A DNA stretch of 26,608 bases, from IMG/VR virus record IMGVR_UViG_3300020578_004460, positions 1 through 26,608 of that record; one strand, given 5' to 3'. The position numbers were made by a program, and so were the translations under genes. This document shows, one piece after another, positions 21,411 to 26,608 of the stretch. Under the pieces are notes generated by a model. It did not search any database and was not told the origin of the DNA. It saw nothing but the letters and a program-made list of their open reading frames with translations. The stretch's first letter is position 1. Each line of letters begins with the position of its first letter. This DNA comes from a virus.

Positions 21411-22274
21411 ATGAAGATTAAAGAGCTTACTAAAGAACAGCAAGACCTACTTCCAATTTATCGTGAACGGTGGTCTAAAATAGGCCTTTCTACCGAACCT
21501 CTTAATTTCGAAAAGGCCAAACTTGCTGTTTGTCAAGCTTATGAATCGGCGGGCCTTCAAAAGCCTATTAATTTTTATAAGACTAAAAGTCCTGTAGATG
21601 CTATTCGGCTGATTAAGAAGTTGTTTCCTGAGTATAAGAGAGATGAAATCTTATCGGGTATGCTTTTTGGCAATCATGATGCAAACTGGCTTAGTTTTTA
21701 TGAGTACTTTCGTGACGTTTGCAAAATTAAAATTTGTCATAAGCTTGATGGCTTGATTGACTTAGCGCAACATTGTGGTTGGCTGAATGTTTATAAAGAC
21801 ACAGTTGTTTTTCAGGACAGGCCAGAAATCATTAAGATTGACGAACAAAATCGGTTGCATAATGAGATAGGTCCTGCTATTAAATATCGTGATGGCTTCT
21901 CGATCTATTCATGGCATGGTATATCCATTCCAAAGGAGTGGATTGAAAATAAAGCCGATCTATCTCCGAAAATGGCCTTAACTTGGAAAAATATCGAGCA
22001 GCGCCGAGCCGCTTGTGAAATTGTTGGTTGGTCAAAGATTCTTAATGATCTTGATGCTCATATTATTGATAAAGATGAAGACCCAATGATTGGTGTTCTT
22101 ATTGAAGTTTTTTTACCTGGTGTAGGTAAAGAGAAGTTTCTTAAGGTTCTTTGTGGTACTGGTCGTGAATTTGCTATTCCAGTTCCTCCAAATATGAAAA
22201 CTGCGCTTGAAGCAAATGCCTGGACTTACGGCTTGGATAAAGATATCATTCGTCAACTTGAAGTTCGCACTTAA
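21411..22274 (+). CDS. DUF6745 family protein
   Basis: A 287-residue protein recognised by its conserved centre, RPEIIKIDEQNRLHNEIGPA followed by IKYRDGFSIYSWHGISIPKE, and by the N-terminal L-x-x-Y-R-x-x-W. The HNExGPAxxYxDG-type repeat is typical of DUF6745 and related proteins on phages and plasmids, often next to KFAAQGD-type genes as here. It lacks membrane segments. Function unknown. The C-terminal part (GVGKEKFLKVLCGTGREFAI, then the P-x-x-M-x-T-A-x-E-A-N-A-W helix) is also conserved in the family as I recall it. Confidence 0.85.
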   Translation: MKIKELTKEQQDLLPIYRERWSKIGLSTEPLNFEKAKLAVCQAYESAGLQKPINFYKTKSPVDAIRLIKKLFPEYKRDEILSGMLFGNHDANWLSFYEYFRDVCKIKICHKLDGLIDLAQHCGWLNVYKDTVVFQDRPEIIKIDEQNRLHNEIGPAIKYRDGFSIYSWHGISIPKEWIENKADLSPKMALTWKNIEQRRAACEIVGWSKILNDLDAHIIDKDEDPMIGVLIEVFLPGVGKEKFLKVLCGTGREFAIPVPPNMKTALEANAWTYGLDKDIIRQLEVRT

Positions 22275-22305
22275 AAAAATAATAAAAAAATAATGGAGTG
22301 AAACC

Positions 22306-23265
22306 ATGAATGAAGATTTACTAAGTTGGCCAGATCGATTTTTTGCAAAAAAGTGGGCCCACTATCGATATGTGTATAGCAATAAAATTGTTATTGTAAC
22401 TGGTGGATTTGATCCACTTCACTCTGGTCACATTGAGTATTTTAATGCAGCAAAGGCGCTGGGCGATAAACTTGTTGTAGGCTTAAACTCTGATGCGTGG
22501 TTAACTCGTAAAAGAGGTTTGCCATTTATGCCACTACTTGAACGGTACAAAATTATTAAAGCACTAAAAATAGTAGATTATGTCATTGAGTTTAACGATG
22601 ATGATAATTCTGCAAGAAATGCAATCAAGATTGTAAGAGAAGCATTTCCAAATGCAAAATTGATTTTTGCAAATGGTGGTGACAGAAATATAAATAATAC
22701 AGTTGAACAAGATATACAAGATGATAATTTAAAATTTGTATTTGATGTTGGTGGTAATCATAAAATAAACTCTTCTTCTTGGATTCTTAATAATTATGCT
22801 CAGAACATTTTACATAAAAGCGAACGGTCACTAAAAGAGGAACAGTTATTAGCAAAGAGTTATGAAAATAAAATTAAGCAATGGGGATATTATAGAGTAT
22901 TGTATGAAATGCCTACATTAAAAGTAAAAAAATTAGTTGTTAATCCAGGCGCTTCATTAAGTATGCAAAAACACAATTATCGAAATGAATATTGGCATGT
23001 TATATCTGGAAGAGGTGTGATGTATGAAGAAATACCTAAAGATATAAAATCATATTTTGATGGTGCACCATACGGCGTATGTACAGATGATCAAGACGAT
23101 GAAGATAGAATAATAAAAAAAGAATTATATAAAAATAGCTACATAAATATTCCAATTGGTTCTTGGCATAAATTATCAAATCCGTTTGATGAATTGCTTC
23201 ATATTATTGAAATACAATGGGGGTTAAAATGCATTGAAGAAGATATTGAACGAAAAAACTTTTAA
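22306..23265 (+). CDS. Nucleotidyltransferase-cupin fusion (sugar nucleotide metabolism)
   Basis: 319 residues in two domains. Residues about 26-165: a cytidylyltransferase-like domain with TGGFDPLHSGH (HSGH at 39-42, the nucleotide-binding motif), VGLNSDAWLTRKRG and MPLLERYKII, most like the HldE/RfaE C-terminal type. Residues about 190-310: a cupin like type II mannose-6-phosphate isomerase, with WGYYRVLYE, the metal-binding S-M-Q-K-H...N-E-Y-W-H-V-I-S-G-R-G and IPIGSWHKLSNP. It probably makes or interconverts an activated sugar for capsule, LPS or a phage glycan. Ribosome binding site GGAGTG 8 bases upstream. The glycosyltransferase at 5972 could be a user, though not adjacent. Confidence 0.88.
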   Translation: MNEDLLSWPDRFFAKKWAHYRYVYSNKIVIVTGGFDPLHSGHIEYFNAAKALGDKLVVGLNSDAWLTRKRGLPFMPLLERYKIIKALKIVDYVIEFNDDDNSARNAIKIVREAFPNAKLIFANGGDRNINNTVEQDIQDDNLKFVFDVGGNHKINSSSWILNNYAQNILHKSERSLKEEQLLAKSYENKIKQWGYYRVLYEMPTLKVKKLVVNPGASLSMQKHNYRNEYWHVISGRGVMYEEIPKDIKSYFDGAPYGVCTDDQDDEDRIIKKELYKNSYINIPIGSWHKLSNPFDELLHIIEIQWGLKCIEEDIERKNF

Positions 23266-23294
23266 AAAAAATATTTAATTAAAAACTGTTCTTA

Positions 23295-23302
23295 TATAAA
23301 TA
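23295..23302 (+). promoter_or_regulatory. T4-type late promoter box TATAAATA
   Basis: An exact late-promoter octamer in the 138-base gap before the small membrane protein gene, about 100 bases upstream of its start. The gap is otherwise AT-rich with a short palindrome (ATACATAAATGTAT) and a CTGTT/AACAG hairpin. It could drive late expression of the membrane protein. Confidence 0.4.
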
Positions 23303-23403
23303 TATAAACCATTAAAATAAATACATAAATGTATGTGAAGCTGTTAAAAACAGGGCATTTGTATTAATATTTTAATGTTCTGATAAAAAAAAGGAGAAAT
23401 ACT

Positions 23404-23601
23404 ATGTTTGATTGGCTCAAAACTGTATTTAGTGTTGATTGGGTTAAGGCTCGACTAAGTGAAGTATCATCGCACGAAGGTGCGATTGTTGCTGCTGCTG
23501 CGGGCGTGGCTTTATTCACTCCATGGTTTTCAGTCTTAGAAGTTGTCTTGTTTGCCGTATTTGTTTGGGGTCTTTACAAGATTATGAAAGCCGAGTGGTA
23601 G
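23404..23601 (+). CDS. Small membrane protein, possible holin
   Basis: A 65-residue protein with an excellent ribosome binding site (AAAAGGAGAAAT before ATG). An amphipathic N-terminus (MFDWLKTVFSVDWVKARLSE) leads to a hydrophobic region about 27-60 that could form two short helices or one long one, and ends KIMKAEW. The pattern S-H-E-G-A-I-V-A-A-A-A-G resembles small membrane proteins I recall from cyanophage-like myoviruses. It is followed by a strong terminator and then the endolysin gene, so a holin role is possible but unproven. Confidence 0.75.
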   Translation: MFDWLKTVFSVDWVKARLSEVSSHEGAIVAAAAGVALFTPWFSVLEVVLFAVFVWGLYKIMKAEW

Positions 23602-23619
23602 CACTAGCAAAATCTTTCG

Positions 23620-23654
23620 AAAAAAGGAGAATTGTAAATAATTCTCCTTTTTTT
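23620..23654 (+). terminator. Strong rho-independent terminator
   Basis: An A-rich run and GGAGAATT (23626-23633), a 6-base loop and AATTCTCC (23640-23647), then seven T's. The whole stem can extend by A-T pairs. It ends the transcript of the small membrane protein, 18 bases after its stop. Confidence 0.9.
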
Positions 23655-23655
23655 A

Positions 23656-23684
23656 TTGATATCATTTACAACATAATGTATAGT
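23656..23684 (+). promoter_or_regulatory. Sigma-70-type promoter before the endolysin
   Basis: TTGATA at 23656-23661, a 17-base spacer and TATAGT at 23679-23684. Transcription would start about 23691, giving almost no leader before the ATG at 23693 or 23696. Placed right after a strong terminator, which supports a new transcription unit. Confidence 0.45.
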
Positions 23685-23692
23685 AATAGATT

Positions 23693-24238
23693 ATGATGAA
23701 TAAGAAACTCATAATTTTTATAGGCCTTTTAATTGTACTGTTAGCAATAAATGTTATTTTTTCCATGCACGTTTATAAAACAAAACAGACTTCAGTAGTT
23801 AAAACAGTAGAAACAGTAGAAATTAATCCATATGATTTACATTGTTTATCTCAAAACATATATCATGAAGCTCGTGGTCAATCTTACTTAGGTCAATTGG
23901 CGGTTGGTTTTGTAACATTAAACAGAGTAAAGGATAGTAGATTTCCATCTACTATTTGTGAAGTTGTTTTTCAAGCAAAGAAAACACCCAATGGAAAAAT
24001 AATTAAAAATAAATGTCAATTTAGTTGGTTTTGTGATAGTAAAAGTGACATGATTAATGATGTAAAAACATTTGTTGAAATACACAAAATATCTCACTTG
24101 TTGTTAACAAATCCTCCTTTAGATGTAACTCATGGTGCCACATTTTATCATAGCGTTCGTGTCAAACCTTCGTGGGCTAAACAAAAAGATAAAACTGTAA
24201 GAATTGATGATCATATATTTTACAAATGGAAAGAGTAA
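23693..24238 (+). CDS. SleB-type cell wall hydrolase, membrane-anchored endolysin
   Basis: 181 residues. An N-terminal hydrophobic helix (about 5-26, KLIIFIGLLIVLLAINVIFS) without a clear cleavage site suggests export by the host Sec system as a signal-anchor. The catalytic domain is of the SleB/hydrolase_2 family: LSQNIYHEARGQSYLGQLAV with the likely catalytic glutamate of HEARG, FVTLNRV, a C-Q-F-S-W segment, HGATFYHSVRVKPSWA and an end IDDHIFYKW. It should cleave glycan strands of peptidoglycan in host lysis. The start could be ATG 23693 or 23696; no ribosome binding site is visible. Its stop overlaps the gp33-like start. Confidence 0.92.
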   Translation: MMNKKLIIFIGLLIVLLAINVIFSMHVYKTKQTSVVKTVETVEINPYDLHCLSQNIYHEARGQSYLGQLAVGFVTLNRVKDSRFPSTICEVVFQAKKTPNGKIIKNKCQFSWFCDSKSDMINDVKTFVEIHKISHLLLTNPPLDVTHGATFYHSVRVKPSWAKQKDKTVRIDDHIFYKWKE

Positions 24239-24453
24239 TGATAGATTTAAAAACATTTTCGTCACATATAGAAAAAATTGTAAGTGAAAGTGATATATCA
24301 TATATTAATGCGATTGTGCATTATTGCACAAAACATAATATAGAAATAGAAGCAGTTTCTAAATTAATCACGCCTAAAATTAAAAGCATGATATATGAAG
24401 AAGCAAATAGATTAAATCTTCTTAAAGAAAAGAGTAATAATCTACCAGTGTAA
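24238..24453 (+). CDS. 33: gp33-like late transcription accessory protein
   Basis: A 71-residue helical protein. The sequence FSSHIEKIVSESDISYINAI followed by VHYCTKHNIEIEAVSKLI and NRLNLLKEKSNNLPV matches the short gp33 type annotated in cyanophage-like T4 relatives. gp33 binds the beta-flap of host RNA polymerase and links it to the sliding clamp for late transcription. The order gp33-gp59-gp32 agrees with T4-like synteny. ATG 24238 is chosen because it overlaps the endolysin stop (TAATG) and has GGAAAG close upstream; an in-frame ATG at 24226 adds four residues. Confidence 0.82.
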   Translation: MIDLKTFSSHIEKIVSESDISYINAIVHYCTKHNIEIEAVSKLITPKIKSMIYEEANRLNLLKEKSNNLPV

Positions 24454-24486
24454 GTGACGATTCATTTATTTTTGTAATGAAATTAT

Positions 24487-25110
24487 ATGTACTATGACGT
24501 AACAGAAGGCTTTGAAGCCTACAAAATATACATTGCTGTGAAACAACACTTCACAACAAGTTACGATTATTTTAAATATAATGGCAAGACAAAATATAAA
24601 CTCGATTCTTTTTTAAGACGAAAAGATATATTTTTCTTTCGAAAACTTTCAAGAAAGTATAAACACGACGAACTTGTTGCTTACTTTGTAAGCAACTTTG
24701 TAAAAAATTCAGAATGGATAGGAAATCTTATTGGAGAAGAAGCAGAACGTAATTATATACAATACAGAAAAAAAGTAGAGTCTCTTAACTATACGTTTAA
24801 GAATGACGTATTATTTTTAATAGATTATGCTAATGAGAAACATATAAACATAAACGAGTTGCTACTTATCAAAAATAAAAATCATCCTGTCTTGCTTAAA
24901 TTATTGATTCAAGATAAAATAACTCTTGAAACAGTGATTATCATGGATGATATTCTTAAGTTTATTTGTTATTGGAATACTAAAATGGATGACTTTGTAT
25001 GGGAGGGCCAATCTCTACGAATGATGAAATACAAAAAATTTATGAGGTTTAATGTAGAAGAATACAAAAATATTTTAAAGGAGTGCTTAAAACATGTTGA
25101 CAATATATGA
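24487..25110 (+). CDS. 59: gp59-like helicase loader
   Basis: A 207-residue protein, close to T4 gp59 (217). Matching segments: AYKIYIAVKQHFTTSYDYFK followed by YNGKTK, RRKDIFFFRKLSRKYKHDEL and VAYFVSNFVKNSEWIG in the N-terminal half; LLKLLIQDKITLETVIIMDD followed by ILKFI, and the C-terminal DDFVWEGQSLRMMKYKKFM. The protein is basic and all-helical, as known for gp59, which loads the gp41 helicase on gp32-covered forks and recombination intermediates. It lies directly before gp32, as expected for its partner, and the gp32 promoter overlaps its last codons. Confidence 0.93.
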   Translation: MYYDVTEGFEAYKIYIAVKQHFTTSYDYFKYNGKTKYKLDSFLRRKDIFFFRKLSRKYKHDELVAYFVSNFVKNSEWIGNLIGEEAERNYIQYRKKVESLNYTFKNDVLFLIDYANEKHININELLLIKNKNHPVLLKLLIQDKITLETVIIMDDILKFICYWNTKMDDFVWEGQSLRMMKYKKFMRFNVEEYKNILKECLKHVDNI

Positions 25111-25125
25111 TAAGTAAAGTATCAT
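25097..25125 (+). promoter_or_regulatory. Promoter of gp32
   Basis: TTGACA at 25097-25102, a 17-base spacer and TATCAT at 25120-25125, the same -10 as the early promoter at 20451. It overlaps the end of the gp59 gene and gives gp32 its own transcript with a leader of about 65 bases. The leader could hold the translational control known for T4 gp32, but I see no convincing pseudoknot. Confidence 0.75.
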
Positions 25126-25197
25126 ACATAATGTATTAAAGCTGAGTAAGAGCAAAATACATACGTACACAAACGCAATACACATGGAGTATACAAA

Positions 25198-26103
25198 ATG
25201 AGCAATACATTCGCAGATTTAAAGAAAACACGCAAATCTTTATTTGATAAGCTTAAGGAAGAGGCTAATAAGGTTGGTAATAGTGGCGGTAAGACTTCGG
25301 ACAATAGATTTTGGCAACCAACACTTGATAAAGCTGGTAATGGCTTTGCAATTATTCGATTTCTTCCTTCGCCTAACGGAGAAGACCTTCCATGGGTTAA
25401 ACTCTTTACTCATGGATTTAATGGCCCGGGTGGTTGGTATATCGAAAACTCTTTAACTACTATCGGCAAGCCGGATCCGGTTGGCGAAATGAATTCTGTA
25501 CTATGGAATCGTGGCGACGAAGCTGGTAAAGAACAAGCTCGAAAACAAAAGCGCAAGTTAGGTTTTATTTCTAACATTTATATTGTCAGCGATCCTGCAA
25601 ATCGTAGTAATGAAGGCAAGGTATTTTTATATCGTTACGGTAAGAAAATATATGACAAGATTAGCTATGCGATGCATCCGCCTGAGGAATTCAAGGACGA
25701 AACTCCATTTAATCCATTTGATCTATGGGAAGGTGCTAATTTCAAGCTAAAGATTCGTAAAGTTGAGGGTTATAACAATTATGAACTTTCTTCTTTTGAA
25801 TCAATTACACCTCTTTCAAAAAACGATAGCGAACTTGAAAAAATTTATGGCTGTGTATTTTCACTAAAGGAGTTTATTGATCTAAAGGAATTTAAGCCTT
25901 ACGAAATTTTAAAAGCTAAGTTAAATAGAGTACTCGGTTCTGCTGCTGTGTCCACAACAGCAGAAGAGCATGATGAAGAAATTCCTCCTCCTAGAGCACG
26001 TTCTTCATCTGCTGTTGCCCCAAAGGGAATAGAGTCACAACCTTGGGAAGAATCGTCTGATGACAGTTTAGAATTCTTCAAGAAGCTGGCAGAAGACGAT
26101 TAA
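25198..26103 (+). CDS. 32: gp32 single-stranded DNA-binding protein
   Basis: 301 residues, the size of T4 gp32. The N-terminal basic B-domain (DLKKTRKSLFDKLKEEANK) mediates cooperativity; the core has GGWYIENSLTTIGKPDPVGE and EGKVFLYRYGKKIYDKI followed by DETPFNPFDLWEGANFKLKI, all typical of marine T4-like gp32; the acidic C-terminus (EESSDDSLEFFKKLAEDD) recruits gp59 and other partners. In the zinc region, the T4 cysteines (C77, C87, C90) are replaced (ENSLTTIG, DPVGE), so no zinc site is expected, as I recall also in cyanophage gp32. Good ribosome binding site (GGAG). Followed by hairpin repeats and a terminator. Confidence 0.96.
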   Translation: MSNTFADLKKTRKSLFDKLKEEANKVGNSGGKTSDNRFWQPTLDKAGNGFAIIRFLPSPNGEDLPWVKLFTHGFNGPGGWYIENSLTTIGKPDPVGEMNSVLWNRGDEAGKEQARKQKRKLGFISNIYIVSDPANRSNEGKVFLYRYGKKIYDKISYAMHPPEEFKDETPFNPFDLWEGANFKLKIRKVEGYNNYELSSFESITPLSKNDSELEKIYGCVFSLKEFIDLKEFKPYEILKAKLNRVLGSAAVSTTAEEHDEEIPPPRARSSSAVAPKGIESQPWEESSDDSLEFFKKLAEDD

Positions 26104-26139
26104 AAGCGCAATGCTTTTAAGAAAAGCGCAATGCTTTTA
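26101..26139 (+). repeat. Duplicated small hairpin after gp32
   Basis: AAAAGCGCAATGCTTTTA occurs twice, at 26102-26119 and 26122-26139. Each copy folds as AAAAGC-GCAAT-GCTTTT. The first copy includes the gp32 stop codon. Placed just before the terminator, they may protect the 3' end of an abundant mRNA. Confidence 0.75.
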
Positions 26140-26140
26140 G

Positions 26141-26167
26141 GGGAGGTCCACGGGGCCTCCCTTTTTT
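26141..26167 (+). terminator. Rho-independent terminator of gp32
   Basis: GGGAGGTCC (26141-26149), loop ACG, GGGCCTCCC (26153-26161) with one G-T pair, then six T's. A GC-rich stem with a T-run; works on the plus strand. The minus strand lacks the T-run, so the convergent gene does not share it. Confidence 0.92.
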
Positions 26168-26173
26168 CTTTTA

Positions 26174-26608
26174 TCATACAGTGCGTGGCACATGCGTAGG
26201 TGCCACATTAGTGGCGCCTTTGGGTGGATTGTTGGTGTACGGGGATGGTCGGACCCCCGCCATGAAATTATTAAATACATTTGTCGGATTATTACTTACC
26301 ACATTAACCGATGGCGGCGCTGGCGGCCTTACAGGCGGGGCTTTTAAATCATAAATTTGGTCATTTAATTCTTTCATATTAGCGCCGTCGGTCGCCGTCG
26401 ACGGCGCGAATCTTACCAGACCAAAAGCCGCCTTCTCCGTGGGGTCATACCCAATCGCAGTAGTCGCCTTCGAGGCGGCTAAGTCCTCCACTATGCCGCG
26501 AGTTTCGCGTTCCAATCCCTTACTCACTTTACGATATTCGTCGTTTCTTCTTTTCAGTTCGTCACTCATTCTGTCGAAATTTAATTTCATCAGGCCCAGT
26601 TCATAGTA
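26174..26608 (-). CDS. Unknown minus-strand protein, probably 5' partial
   Basis: A protein of at least 138 residues from ATG at 26590, but the frame stays open for the six codons up to the right edge (Y-Y-E-L-G-L), so the start may lie outside. The first 50 residues are a charged helix, possibly coiled coil (RMSDELKRRNDEYRKVSKGL). The rest is low-complexity, rich in proline, asparagine and alanine (APPVRPPAPPSVNVV), and probably disordered. Base composition is clearly richer in GC than the early genes. On the strand opposite to gp32 and converging with it, it may belong to the virion module. No family recognised. Confidence 0.65.
   Translation of the reverse strand, partial: YYELGLMKLNFDRMSDELKRRNDEYRKVSKGLERETRGIVEDLAASKATTAIGYDPTEKAAFGLVRFAPSTATDGANMKELNDQIYDLKAPPVRPPAPPSVNVVSNNPTNVFNNFMAGVRPSPYTNNPPKGATNVAPTHVPRTV

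Overview
The window reads as part of a large, AT-rich, strictly lytic T4-like myovirus genome. Almost all genes lie on the plus strand and are tightly packed. The diagnostic genes are T4-type replication, late-transcription and nucleic-acid genes: RNase H (8583-9449), a PhoH-like ATPase (13604-14401), a gp33-like late transcription factor (24238-24453), the gp59 helicase loader (24487-25110) and the gp32 single-stranded DNA-binding protein (25198-26103). The gp32 resembles the zinc-less type I recall from marine T4-like phages. The host is probably an alphaproteobacterium. This is inferred from the style of the PyrB/PyrC proteins, a tRNA-Pro of alphaproteobacterial type, a 17-kDa-antigen-like lipoprotein, a SleB-type endolysin and a DUF932/DUF6745 accessory set. 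No database search was possible.

Layout. 1-3291: an edge gene, a SprT-like metalloprotease, then pyrB and pyrC overlapping by 7 bases, which encode steps 2 and 3 of de novo pyrimidine synthesis and are unusual phage cargo. 3300-4088: small genes around a three-tRNA cluster (Arg-UCU, an odd class II tRNA with a UAU anticodon, Pro-CGG); a 21-nt tandem repeat duplicates the first 21 bases of the middle tRNA. 4189-6964: a large unknown protein, two small ones and a glycosyltransferase. 6959-13505: conserved T4-like genes of mostly unknown function, RNase H and an HNH/AP2 homing-type endonuclease. 13604-17194: an operon-like run of phoH, a PD-(D/E)XK nuclease, then four envelope proteins including an ExbB/TolQ/MotA-like and an ExbD/TolR/MotB-like protein. 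This run is the best candidate for an undescribed system. 17195-17832: a small minus-strand gene and a long intergenic region with GC-rich perfect palindromes, AT-rich inverted and direct repeats and an early-type promoter. 17833-22274: a lipoprotein, a mini-membrane protein, DUF932, a phosphoesterase, a companion protein, a PD-(D/E)XK protein and DUF6745. 22306-23601: a nucleotidyltransferase-cupin fusion and a small membrane protein. 23693-26103: endolysin, gp33, gp59, gp32. 26174-26608: a minus-strand gene running off the right edge.

How the parts fit. PyrB/PyrC would raise the flux to UMP for an AT-rich genome; gp32, gp59, RNase H and probably the RecB-like nuclease act in replication and recombination; gp33 acts in late transcription. 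Several genes carry a shared promoter type (TTGACT/A, 17-base spacer, TAtcAT-like -10), which suggests early expression by the host sigma-70 polymerase. The four-gene membrane cassette suggests that the phage builds a proton-driven or envelope-spanning complex in the host.
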